From contig CAJPRR010000011.1 of NCBI GenBank assembly GCA_905373085.1, forward strand, positions 1 through 27,993: a DNA stretch of 27,993 bases. Direction: 5' to 3'. Source of the DNA: an uncultured Selenomonas sp. (GTDB lineage Bacteria; Bacillota; Negativicutes; Selenomonadales; Selenomonadaceae). Below are positions 15,147-22,218 of this stretch, piece after piece (position 1 is the stretch's first letter; every line of letters starts with the position of its first letter). A model generated the notes under the pieces. It searched no databases, had not been told where the DNA came from, and saw only the letters and a program-made list of their open reading frames with translations. The position numbers and the translations under genes were made by a program.

Positions 15147-17216
15147 TCAGAGAAGAACCTTGTGCGAGAGGTTCACGCGTCCCTGCTTGTCGATCTCGAC
15201 GACCTTGACCTCAAGCTCGTCGCCTTCATGCACGACGTCCTCGACCTGCGCGACGCGATGGCGTGCGAGTTGGGAGATGTGGCAAAGCCCCTCCTTGCCC
15301 GGCAGGATCTCGACGAAAGCGCCAAAGTTCATGATGCGCGTGACCCTGCCCTTGTAGACAGCGCCGACTTCCACATCGCGCACGATGTCCTCGATGATCT
15401 GCTGCGCCTTCTTTGCGCCCTCGCCGTCCGCCGCCGCGATGAAGATCGTGCCGTCCTCCTGGATGTCGATCTGCGCACCCGTCTCGTCGATGATCTTCTT
15501 GATCGTCTTGCCGCCCGAGCCGATGACCTCGCGGATCTTGTCGACATGGATCTTCATGACCGTGACGCGCGGCGCATAGGGCGAGAGATCAGCCGCCGGC
15601 TTGTCGATGACGGCGAGCATCTTCTCCAGGATGAAGGCGCGGCCGCGCTTCGCCTGCGAGAGCGCCGAAAGGAGAATGTCGCGCGTGATGCCGGCAATCT
15701 TGATGTCCATCTGAATCGCCGTCACGCCCTTCTCCGTGCCTGCGACCTTGAAGTCCATATCGCCGAGCGCGTCCTCCATGCCCTGGATGTCCGTCAGGAT
15801 CGTATAGTGGTCGCCGTCCTTGACGAGCCCCATGGCGACGCCCGACACGGGACGCTTGATCGGAACGCCCGCGTTCATCAGCGAGAGCGTGCTGCCGCAG
15901 ACGCTTCCCATGGAGCTTGAGCCGTTCGACTCCAAGACCTCCGACACGAGGCGGATCGTATAGGGGAACTCGTCGAGCGAGGGAATCATGGGCAGGAGCG
16001 CACGCTCCGCCAGAGCGCCGTGACCGATCTCGCGCCTGCCGGGACCGCGTGCGGGACGCGCCTCGCCGACGCTGTAGCCGGGGAAGTTGTACTGATGAAT
16101 GTAGTGCTTCGACTGCTCGGGACCGAGGCCGTCGATGATCTGCTCGTCGCCGACGGAGCCGAGCGTCGTTACCGTGAGAACCTGCGTCTGCCCGCGCGTG
16201 AAAAGCCCCGAGCCGTGCGTGCGCGGCAAAAGGCCGACCTCGCAGCTCACGGGGCGCACCTCATCGAGCGCACGCCCGTCGGGACGGATCTTCTCGTGCG
16301 TGATCATGCGGCGCACGCTCTCCTTGACAATCTTATGCGTGACGGCAGCAATCTCCTTGGCGTTTTCGGGATAGTCCGCGAGGAAATGCTCCAGAACCTC
16401 CGCGCCGATGGCGGCGATATGCTCGTCGCGGTCGAGCTTGTCGGGGTTGCGCACGGCCTCGTCGATGCGCGAAGAAGCGTAGTCGCGAATCGCCCGATCG
16501 AGTTCTTCCGATGCGAGGAACAGCCTGACCTGACGCTTCTCCTTGCCGCAGGCGGCGACGATCTCCTGCTGGAACTCGACGATGCGCCGGATCTCCTTGT
16601 GCCCGAAGAGGATCGCTTCGAGGATGACTTCCTCGGGAAGCTCATTCGCTCCCGCCTCGACCATCATGACGGCGTCGTGCGAGCCGGCAACCGTCAGATT
16701 CAAGTCGGAAACTGCACGCTGCGCCTCCGTCGGATTGATGACGAGTTCACCGTCGACGCGGCCGACCTTTACCCCTGCGATCGGTCCGGCAAACGGGATG
16801 TCCGATACGCAAAGAGCGCACGAAGCGCCGATCATGCCGGCGATCTCGGGAGCATTGTCCTGGTCGACGCAGAGCACCGTCGCGATGATCTGCACATCGT
16901 TGCGGAAACCCTCGGGAAACAGCGGGCGGATCGGACGGTCGATGAGGCGGCTGCAAAGAATCGCCGATTCGCTCGGGCGGCCTTCGCGCTTGATGAAGCC
17001 GCCCGGAATCTTGCCGGCAGCGTACATCTTTTCTTCGAAGTCAACCGTCAGCGGAAAGAAGTCGATTCCCTCGCGCGGCTCTGCCGAGGCAGTCGCCGCG
17101 ACGAGCACCGCCGTATCGCCGTAACGGACAAGAACGGAGCCGTTCGCCTGCTTCGCCATCTTCCCGTGCTCGATGATCAGCGGACGGCCTCCAACCTGCA
17201 TTTCAAAACTCTGCAT
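15147..17216 (-). CDS. pnp: Polyribonucleotide nucleotidyltransferase (PNPase)
   Basis: 3'-to-5' phosphorolytic exoribonuclease of mRNA turnover. It has 689 residues: two RNase PH domains (about 1-230 and 310-540, with the KREGRPSESAILCSRLIDR and EYTIR-like LDEFPYTIRLVSEVLESNG blocks), a KH domain (about 550-610, GXXG as GSGGK), and an S1 domain at the C-terminus (VYKGRVTRIMNFGAFVEIL). The protein ends almost directly after the S1 domain, without the acidic or variable tail seen in some homologues. The ATG at 17216 has AGGAGG seven to eight bases upstream. It follows rpsO, the usual bacterial order, with a terminator between them. No clear separate promoter is visible, so readthrough from rpsO is likely. 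Confidence 0.98.
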   Translation of the reverse strand: MQSFEMQVGGRPLIIEHGKMAKQANGSVLVRYGDTAVLVAATASAEPREGIDFFPLTVDFEEKMYAAGKIPGGFIKREGRPSESAILCSRLIDRPIRPLFPEGFRNDVQIIATVLCVDQDNAPEIAGMIGASCALCVSDIPFAGPIAGVKVGRVDGELVINPTEAQRAVSDLNLTVAGSHDAVMMVEAGANELPEEVILEAILFGHKEIRRIVEFQQEIVAACGKEKRQVRLFLASEELDRAIRDYASSRIDEAVRNPDKLDRDEHIAAIGAEVLEHFLADYPENAKEIAAVTHKIVKESVRRMITHEKIRPDGRALDEVRPVSCEVGLLPRTHGSGLFTRGQTQVLTVTTLGSVGDEQIIDGLGPEQSKHYIHQYNFPGYSVGEARPARGPGRREIGHGALAERALLPMIPSLDEFPYTIRLVSEVLESNGSSSMGSVCGSTLSLMNAGVPIKRPVSGVAMGLVKDGDHYTILTDIQGMEDALGDMDFKVAGTEKGVTAIQMDIKIAGITRDILLSALSQAKRGRAFILEKMLAVIDKPAADLSPYAPRVTVMKIHVDKIREVIGSGGKTIKKIIDETGAQIDIQEDGTIFIAAADGEGAKKAQQIIEDIVRDVEVGAVYKGRVTRIMNFGAFVEILPGKEGLCHISQLARHRVAQVEDVVHEGDELEVKVVEIDKQGRVNLSHKVLL

Positions 17217-17292
17217 TTGAGTTCCTCCTAAATTTTCACTCTTTGATTCATGTCCTTATTCGACAAAAAAACGCATTATCCTTGCCACACGC

Positions 17293-17318
17293 AAAAAAGG
17301 CGGGGACAAATCCCCGCC
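17293..17318 (-). terminator. Terminator between rpsO and pnp
   Basis: Perfect 8-bp stem GGCGGGGA / TCCCCGCC with a four-base loop, followed on the minus strand by TTTTTT. It begins six bases after the rpsO stop. Partial readthrough into pnp is likely, because pnp lacks an obvious promoter. Confidence 0.92.
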
Positions 17319-17324
17319 TCTCTC

Positions 17325-17591
17325 TTACTTCCTCAAGTTCAGTTTTGCGATAATCGCGCGATAGCGCTCGATGTCACTGTTGTAGAGGTAGCTCAGAAGC
17401 CTCCTGCGATGGCCGACCATCTTCAAAAGGCCGCGCCTCGAATGGTGATCCTTCTTGTGCTCCTTCAGATGTTCCGTGAGGTAGACGATACGCGCCGTCA
17501 AGAGCGCGATCTGCACCTCGGGCGAACCCGTGTCGCCTTCGTGTACGGCATTTTCCTCGATGATTTTCTGCTTCGCTTCCTGTGTCAGCAT
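17325..17591 (-). CDS. rpsO: 30S ribosomal protein S15
   Basis: Primary-binding protein of the 30S subunit platform that contacts 16S rRNA. The 88 residues match the family: MLTQEAKQKIIEENAVHEGD, then TGSPEVQIALLTARIVYLTE and the rRNA-binding HKKDHHSRRGLL and VGHRRRLLSYL. The ATG at 17591 is chosen over an in-frame TTG six bases upstream, because AGGAGGG then sits seven bases away. It is followed by a terminator and pnp and preceded by a strong promoter. S15 often represses its own mRNA; a 5' leader of about 90 bases is available for this, but I do not see a definite site. Confidence 0.98.
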   Translation of the reverse strand: MLTQEAKQKIIEENAVHEGDTGSPEVQIALLTARIVYLTEHLKEHKKDHHSRRGLLKMVGHRRRLLSYLYNSDIERYRAIIAKLNLRK

Positions 17592-17689
17592 GAACAAGCC
17601 CTCCTAATCGTCTCTCTTTTCTCCTGCAGCCACGGCATCGTCGGAGAAATCGGTGTCGTAGCTGTGGAATTACTTAAAACGTCTATGGC

Positions 17690-17718
17690 ATTATAGCACA
17701 GTTCCTTCGCCCTTGCAA
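17690..17718 (-). promoter_or_regulatory. rpsO promoter
   Basis: TTGCAA (17713-17718), a 17-base spacer and a perfect TATAAT (17690-17695) extended as TGCTATAAT. It lies about 100 bases upstream of rpsO. It is among the best sigma-70-type promoters in the window. Confidence 0.85.
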
Positions 17719-17753
17719 GCCCTCGACATGCGCGTTTCGGCATGCATCCGGCC

Positions 17754-18605
17754 TCAAAGCCCCAGCCTCCTGCTGTAGTCGCCGAGATAGCGCTCGAAGT
17801 TGACGCCGTAGCGGATGTCCGTGCCCGCCTCCTTCGTCCAGGCGATGCACTCCACCGTATAGTCGACGGCGATGCGTGCAGCCTCCGTGATCGGCTTGCC
17901 GCCGACCGCCGCGCCGACGAAGGCGCTGCCGAACACATCGCCCGTGCCGTGGTAACTGCCCGGAATGTTCTTGCCGAGGACATAGCAAACATCATCCGCC
18001 GCCGCATCATAAACCGCCGCACCAAGTTCCTTGTCGTCAAAATAGACGCCTGTCAGCACGATATGCTTGACGGGAATCGCCTTCGCCAAGCGGTGCAGCA
18101 AACCTTCCACATACTCGCGCGTGTAGGGGCCTTCCGCGTAGTCCTCGCCGAGCATGAACGCCGCCTCCGTCATGTTGGGCAGAATGATGTCCGCCTTGGA
18201 GCAAAGCCCCTTCATCGCCGGCGGGAATGTCTCGTCGAAAATGGAATAAAGCTTGCCGCCGTCCGCCATCACAGGGTCAACGACGAGCAGCGTATCCTTG
18301 TCCGCCAAGGCAGAGAAAGCGTCGCCGACAAGCTTGATCTGCTCGAAAGAGCCGAGAAAGCCCGTGTAGATGCCGTCGAATTTCAGACGAAGCGACTGCC
18401 AATGCGCGACCATCGGCGAGATGTCCTCGGTCAGGTCACGATAGGTGAAGCCCGTGAAGCCGCCCGTATGCGTCGACAAGACCGCCGTCGGCAGCACCGA
18501 GCACTCGACGCCCGCCGCCGATATGATCGGCAGAGCCACCGTCAGCGAGCACTTTCCCACGCCCGAAATATCATGAATCGCCAAGACTCTCTTCTGTCTT
18601 TCCAT
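17754..18605 (-). CDS. Pyridoxal/pyridoxamine kinase (PdxY/PdxK family)
   Basis: Ribokinase-fold enzyme that phosphorylates B6 vitamers in PLP salvage. The 283 residues open with RVLAIHDISGVGKCSLTVAL, the conserved N-terminal block of the family, followed by PTAVLSTHTGGF and FDGIYTGFLGS. The ATP site and catalytic Asp lie in SYHGTGDVFGSAF (GTGD motif, about residues 223-226). Which vitamer is preferred cannot be read; the sequence looks closest to the form annotated as pyridoxamine kinase in Clostridia and Negativicutes. ATG at 18605 with AGAGG upstream. It is a single gene behind its own promoter and a structured leader. The promoter matches that of thiC. Confidence 0.9.
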   Translation of the reverse strand: MERQKRVLAIHDISGVGKCSLTVALPIISAAGVECSVLPTAVLSTHTGGFTGFTYRDLTEDISPMVAHWQSLRLKFDGIYTGFLGSFEQIKLVGDAFSALADKDTLLVVDPVMADGGKLYSIFDETFPPAMKGLCSKADIILPNMTEAAFMLGEDYAEGPYTREYVEGLLHRLAKAIPVKHIVLTGVYFDDKELGAAVYDAAADDVCYVLGKNIPGSYHGTGDVFGSAFVGAAVGGKPITEAARIAVDYTVECIAWTKEAGTDIRYGVNFERYLGDYSRRLGL

Positions 18606-18648
18606 TTTTATAGCCTCTTTTCAATCTTCAAGTGGGAGAGGTATTTGA

Positions 18649-18675
18649 GGAAGCGCTGATAAATTCAGCGCTTCC
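18649..18675. repeat. 11-bp palindrome in the kinase leader
   Basis: Perfect arms GGAAGCGCTGA / TCAGCGCTTCC around a five-base loop, located 44 bases upstream of the pyridoxal kinase ATG. Within the predicted mRNA it forms a stable hairpin, but no U-run follows on the minus strand, so a simple terminator is unlikely. A second, weaker pairing (CCTTGA with TCAAGG) precedes it. The half GCGCTGATAAAT also recurs in opposite orientation at 19480-19491, next to the btuB stop. Confidence 0.7.
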
Positions 18676-18715
18676 TTGATGACTGCTTCCACATCATCCC
18701 CCTCAAGGTCTTTTC

Positions 18716-18743
18716 ATTCTACCATGAAACCCCAAGAAGTCAA
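18716..18743 (-). promoter_or_regulatory. Promoter of the pyridoxal kinase gene
   Basis: TTGACT (18738-18743), a 16-base spacer and TAGAAT (18716-18721). The spacer (TCTTGGGGTTTCATGG) differs from the thiC promoter spacer at only a few positions, all transitions. Transcription would start near 18709, giving a leader of about 100 bases. Confidence 0.75.
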
Positions 18744-18769
18744 ACCCAAAGGGTGCAGACTGATTGGCT

Positions 18770-18797
18770 AGGTTACCATGACCGTTCAAGAAGTCAA
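18770..18797 (-). repeat. Third, degenerate copy of the promoter-like repeat
   Basis: TTGACT (18792-18797), TCTTGAACGGTCATGG, then TAACCT (18770-18775). It keeps the -35 and much of the spacer of the promoter 54 bases away, but has a poor -10. It looks like a tandem duplicate of the kinase promoter region that has lost function or weakened. The plus strand of this segment holds a 36-codon frame beginning MTVQEVKQKAQIIALF (18778-18888), which I do not call as a gene. Confidence 0.5.
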
Positions 18798-18864
18798 GCA
18801 GAAGGCGCAGATCATCGCCTTATTTCAGTCAAGGATTATGGAAGAATCGCGCTTCTCGCTCGGC

Positions 18865-18894
18865 TTGACGCAAGGAAATGGAGAATGATATACT
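18865..18894 (+). promoter_or_regulatory. Promoter of the toxin-antitoxin pair
   Basis: TTGACG (18865-18870), an 18-base spacer and TATACT (18889-18894), about 40 bases upstream of the antitoxin ATG. This overlaps the place where antitoxin autorepression normally acts. Confidence 0.65.
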
Positions 18895-18934
18895 CAAGAA
18901 AACGAAAGATTCTCTGGAAAGGAGCTTGATTTCC

Positions 18935-19165
18935 ATGACCACGCTTGCCATACAGATTGATGACGCCAATGCCCGCATACTGGAAGATTACACACGATCG
19001 AACAAGATTACGATTGACAGCTGCATCAACAAATTGATTGCCGAACTTCACCAGAGAGAAAGAACCGCCTATCTCAAGATGCTTGAAGAAAGCAACCAAG
19101 CGCTTCGCGAAGGCCGCACGATCACGAAGACGTTTGCTGAGCTTAAGGCCATGGAACATGAGTAA
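18935..19165 (+). CDS. Antitoxin of a YoeB-type toxin-antitoxin pair (RelB/DinJ-like)
   Basis: A 76-residue protein. The N-terminal half (MTTLAIQIDDANARILEDYT, ITIDSCINKLIAEL) looks like a ribbon-helix-helix DNA-binding domain. The C-terminal half is helical and toxin-binding in character (YLKMLEESNQALREGRTITK, TFAELKAME). An AAAGGAGC ribosome binding site lies upstream of the ATG at 18935; a longer frame starting at 18878 lacks one. Its stop overlaps the toxin start as ATGAGTAA, the tight coupling typical of such operons. The partner toxin is truncated, so this antitoxin is probably an orphan. It may still repress its own promoter or neutralise related toxins elsewhere. Family placement (RelB/DinJ rather than YefM) is a recalled resemblance. 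Confidence 0.8.
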   Translation: MTTLAIQIDDANARILEDYTRSNKITIDSCINKLIAELHQRERTAYLKMLEESNQALREGRTITKTFAELKAMEHE

Positions 19166-19313
19166 TATCACCTTCACAGAACCCGCATTTGCACAATATC
19201 TCTATTGGCAAACGCAAGACAAGCGTACGCTAAAAAAAATCAAAAGAGGCAGCAACAGCTTGCAAAGAGCCGGTTGCTGCCTCTTTTATCCCTTATCTCA
19301 CGCGCCGAAATAG
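19158..19313 (+). pseudogene. YoeB-like toxin, truncated after about 28 residues
   Basis: The frame starts MSNITFTEPAFAQYLYWQTQ and continues DKRTLKKI, an unmistakable start of YoeB/Txe mRNA interferases. Intact proteins have about 85 residues with a C-terminal catalytic core ending near HRLVY. Here the similarity stops after LKKI, and the frame runs into KRGSNSLQRAGCC, encoded by a terminator hairpin, ending 51 residues from the start. All catalytic residues are lost, so the toxin must be inactive. Confidence 0.85.
19242..19287. terminator. Terminator hairpin at the toxin truncation point
   Basis: Perfect 15-base arms (AAAAGAGGCAGCAAC / GTTGCTGCCTCTTTT; 19242-19256 and 19273-19287) with a 16-base loop. 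There are A/T-rich ends on both sides, so it can work in both directions. It begins within a few bases of where toxin similarity ends. Confidence 0.85.
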
Positions 19314-19399
19314 CCGATCCTTATGCCGATTTTCTGTGCAAGCTCTTCGATGTCGTCAGTGCCCGTTTCCATGCCTGCGAAAAGCGGGATGGCGGCGCA
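19298..19399 (-). pseudogene. Duplicate 3' end of the DnaQ-like exonuclease gene
   Basis: These 102 bases match 22219-22320, the 3' end of the exonuclease gene, in the same orientation with eight differences (about 92% identity). The encoded C-terminus CAAIPLFAGMETGTDDIEEL...GYFGA keeps the frame and stop of the full gene (CAAIPLFAGMETGADDIEEL...GHFGV). The similarity begins and ends abruptly. The two copies form direct repeats on either side of the btuB locus. Confidence 0.9.
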
Positions 19400-19468
19400 C
19401 AATATCCACAAAGCAGACACTTGTGCGCGTAGCTTGCTCCTAGATAGAACCAGCGCATCTGTGCAAAT

Positions 19469-19496
19469 CTGAGCGACTCCATTTATCAGCGTTCCC
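19469..19496 (-). repeat. Possible mobile-element end next to the btuB stop
   Basis: On the minus strand the sequence GGGAACGCTGATAAAT begins directly after the btuB stop codon. It matches, in inverted orientation, GGAAGCGCTGATAAAT at 18649. The two could be terminal inverted repeats of a small decayed element spanning about 18649-19496. No transposase is recognisable inside, so this is tentative. Confidence 0.3.
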
Positions 19497-21572
19497 TTAA
19501 AAGTCATAAGTAACAGACGCATACCACGACCGACCTTGAATGGGATACCAAAGCATCCGTTTTGGTCCATATCCTACAGCAAAGAGTTTTGTTTCCGGTC
19601 CCTGATTGAATATATCATTTACGCCTACAACAATTCTCGTGTTTTTGCTGCATTGATAGCGCACACCCGCCCCCACGGTGAAAAGTTTTGTCCAGCCGAC
19701 CTCTTCCGACTGATCATAGAAATTCTTGCCCGTGTAATGCAGTTCCGTAAAGAACCAGCCTCGATCTGCCCTGCCAAAGCTCTTCTCCACACGCAAGCTC
19801 CCCTCCCAGAGCGGACGGTTTGCGAGGAACTTATCCGCAATATAACCCATATATGGATTTGTTTTATCAATGGTGTTTCGAGCCAGCATACGAGTCAAGG
19901 CCAGCTGCACATTCCAGCCGTCTCCGTAAAACAATCCTTCAAGCTCCATGCCCCTTACCTTCGCGCCCTTAATATTTACATACTGAATGAAGCGCGGATT
20001 GGTAAAGAGGTAGTCAATCAGATCTTCAGAATTGCGCTGGAAATAAGTCAGAGCCACCTTCTGCTTGTTCGCACCGTTCTCATGGTTATAAACAAGTCCC
20101 ACATCCCATTGTGTACCCATCTCCCAGCGCAGATCGCGATTGGGGATGACGAAAGCGCCATCGCCGAAGCGCTCGTAGAGATTCGGCGCTCGATTATACT
20201 GCCCAGCGGAGGCCTTCAGCATTAAATTCGGTGTTATATCGTAATTGATCGCCCCTTCCCATGTTTGCTCCCTCCAGCCATCTACAGCATTCCAGCGATA
20301 AAGAGGTGTGATGCGCAGCTTGCCTTCCTTATCCACTTGGATGGTATCCTGAATCCGGAAACTCTCGCTATGTTGGTAATGCCACTTCCTGCCTCGTAAT
20401 CTCTTGACAATATCGCCCCTCGTATTCAGTTTCTCGTAGTTATTTTGGTACTGAAACTCCACAAATTGCCGATTTCCAATGGGAATACTGCCGTCCACAC
20501 CGCCCGACCAGCGCTCTGTACGATAGCGATTATGCTTTACGCCCCATTGGCCAATCATGTCATTTGGATCGTCATATTTTTTATCCTGATTCAGATAATC
20601 CAGCCGCAGTCCATACTGGAACTGCCCCCAGCGCCCTGTATATTGAAGCGAACCAGTCCACTGCTGCGTCTTGTATTTTGCTCCCGGCCAACTGTCAGAA
20701 CGATCCGCACCGGGTGCAGGATAAGGAAGTGTCCGTGCATCCTTCTTCCACGATGCACTGACCGCAAGAACATCATTTTGCCATTTGATCAAGCCGTCTG
20801 TCCGCTGATAATCCATGTTCTGTCGATAGGAAATATGATCGTCCCCCGGTGTATAGGGCGTATTATTGTCATTGAGATAAGGAAAATCTCCCTGTGTTTG
20901 ATCTCGATGCAAACCAATCAGCAGAGTTCCGTTCCCCAGCTGCGTATTATATCCAAATTTATGTTCCCAACCCGAAAAAGAGCGCCTTCCCACAGTCAGC
21001 GAACCGCCGGATTTTTTTGGCTTTTTCGTGACGATATTGATAACGCCGCCCATAGCACTCCCTTGAAAGCGCACGGGAACATAGCCGCGATAGACCTCGA
21101 TACGTTCTACTTCCGTAATGGGAATTGTCGAGAGATCGACGGCTGCCTCACTGCCAAGATTCATACGCACGCCATCCACATATACATCCACCTGAGCCGC
21201 TGTACTGCCTCGCACAGTGGCCGTTGTATAAGCTCCGCGCCCATACAACTCAACGATATGGATGCCAGGAACCGTCTTGAGAAAATCTGCCAACGTTTTT
21301 TGCTCTCCCGTATACTGATCAGGATGAATGACTGTCACCGTGCCTGGCGATAGAGTTTCCTCCCAACTGGAACGCTTCGCTCCGACGGTAATCGGTTCCG
21401 TCGTGTAGTGTTCCGATGCCCTCGCTTCTACAGCGTTTGATTTGACAGATGACGTTTCCTCCGCAGCAGTCTGTAACACCTGTGCCGCCTCCGCTGTCGG
21501 ATGTCCCAAAATGGCTGCTGCAAGTATAGACAAGACCCCTACAAAGAATTTTTGTTCCTTATTCGTCGACAT
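19497..21572 (-). CDS. btuB: BtuB-like TonB-dependent cobalamin receptor
   Basis: Outer-membrane gated barrel for vitamin B12 or related corrinoids. The 691 residues begin with a signal peptide (KFFVGVLSILAAAILG, cleavage probably after AEA near residue 30). A TonB box (PITVGA, near residue 60) and a plug domain follow (TLADFLKTVPGIHIVELYGR, VDVYVDGVRMNLGS, VFRFQGS-like VPVRFQGSAMGGVINIVTKK). The 22-stranded barrel ends WYASVTYDF with the terminal Phe. The ATG at 21572 has AGGAGG upstream. Substrate is inferred mainly from the cobalamin riboswitch in the leader. Base composition is visibly more AT-rich than the flanking housekeeping genes, and the locus lies between direct repeats, which hints at separate acquisition. 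No btuCDF or TonB genes are present in the window. Confidence 0.9.
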   Translation of the reverse strand: MSTNKEQKFFVGVLSILAAAILGHPTAEAAQVLQTAAEETSSVKSNAVEARASEHYTTEPITVGAKRSSWEETLSPGTVTVIHPDQYTGEQKTLADFLKTVPGIHIVELYGRGAYTTATVRGSTAAQVDVYVDGVRMNLGSEAAVDLSTIPITEVERIEVYRGYVPVRFQGSAMGGVINIVTKKPKKSGGSLTVGRRSFSGWEHKFGYNTQLGNGTLLIGLHRDQTQGDFPYLNDNNTPYTPGDDHISYRQNMDYQRTDGLIKWQNDVLAVSASWKKDARTLPYPAPGADRSDSWPGAKYKTQQWTGSLQYTGRWGQFQYGLRLDYLNQDKKYDDPNDMIGQWGVKHNRYRTERWSGGVDGSIPIGNRQFVEFQYQNNYEKLNTRGDIVKRLRGRKWHYQHSESFRIQDTIQVDKEGKLRITPLYRWNAVDGWREQTWEGAINYDITPNLMLKASAGQYNRAPNLYERFGDGAFVIPNRDLRWEMGTQWDVGLVYNHENGANKQKVALTYFQRNSEDLIDYLFTNPRFIQYVNIKGAKVRGMELEGLFYGDGWNVQLALTRMLARNTIDKTNPYMGYIADKFLANRPLWEGSLRVEKSFGRADRGWFFTELHYTGKNFYDQSEEVGWTKLFTVGAGVRYQCSKNTRIVVGVNDIFNQGPETKLFAVGYGPKRMLWYPIQGRSWYASVTYDF

Positions 21573-21854
21573 AACACAGCCTCCTATCATTTCTAGAACT
21601 ATTCCGAATTTTTTAAAATAAATAAGCACCAACTCGTACGATCATAGATTCCCTAATATCCCCCCTCCGAAATAAAAATCGCCTGCATCCAAAGCATCGA
21701 GTAGACGACTGGAATTTTTCTCGGAAAAGAAAAAAACAGCACATAAAACTGCACCGAAGGTAGCTCTATCCCGAAACTCATAGACGAAATCCCCTACCCA
21801 TCGCTCGCAGATACCGACTTCGAGAATATCTCCTCAAAGCCGACGGTGATGTTA

Positions 21855-22012
21855 AAACAGGCAGTTCTCCTAGCTCAGATTCATCGCCCATCCAAACCTT
21901 CCCAGAAAACTTCCCAGTGGTATTTTTTGGCGGACTCCTCTTACAGTGGCGGGATCGCTCCAGCTTGTACCGGATTTCCTATTAAGTCTTGCGACACCTG
22001 TTTCCTACCATG
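21855..22012 (-). promoter_or_regulatory. Cobalamin riboswitch
   Basis: Read on the minus strand, the order of conserved blocks is that of the B12 element: GGTAGGAAACAGGTG, then AATCCGGTACAAGCTGGAG, GATCCCGCCACTGTAA, CCACTGGGAAG, GGCGATGAATCTGAGC and the B12-box-like TAGGAGAACTGCC (21860-21872). It starts about 30 bases after the promoter. Around 280 bases separate it from the btuB ATG. That interval holds a run of seven U's near 21730, which may belong to a terminator-type expression platform, but I could not draw a convincing stem. Adenosylcobalamin should repress btuB. Confidence 0.95.
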
Positions 22013-22040
22013 TTTAATTTTTATGACTATACTCCGTCTA

Positions 22041-22069
22041 ATTTTAACACGGCATTTTAATTTTGTCAA
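22041..22069 (-). promoter_or_regulatory. btuB promoter
   Basis: Consensus TTGACA (22064-22069), a 17-base spacer and TAAAAT (22041-22046) on the minus strand, just upstream of the cobalamin riboswitch. The mRNA leader would be about 460 bases long. Confidence 0.8.
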
Positions 22070-22158
22070 CGATTTTTTATGAATACTCAATTCAGGGGAA
22101 GATTGCAAGTTTAATTGTCGCATCGTTCCTGCACCTTTTTCTATTTTATTAAAGGCTT

Positions 22159-22209
22159 GAAAATAGGCAACAAGACAACTTTGCAAGAAAGTATCTGTCG
22201 CCTATTTTC
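22159..22209 (-). terminator. Terminator after the exonuclease gene
   Basis: Arms GAAAATAGGC (22159-22168) and GCCTATTTTC (22200-22209) pair perfectly, and the inner bases extend the stem (ACA/TGT after one mismatch). On the minus strand the second arm itself supplies TATTTTC. It begins ten bases after the exonuclease stop. No equivalent follows the duplicated gene end at 19298. Confidence 0.7.
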
Positions 22210-22218
22210 TATGCTTGC

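Noticed and set aside
16020..17231. 403-codon plus-strand frame opposite pnp
   Set aside because: The PNPase frame on the minus strand is fully conserved; this is antisense to it and has no family features.
18778..18888. 36-codon frame MTVQEVKQKAQIIALF..., loosely like an IS66 accessory protein start
   Set aside because: No ribosome binding site, and the segment is better explained as a duplicate of the adjacent promoter repeat; the similarity is too weak.
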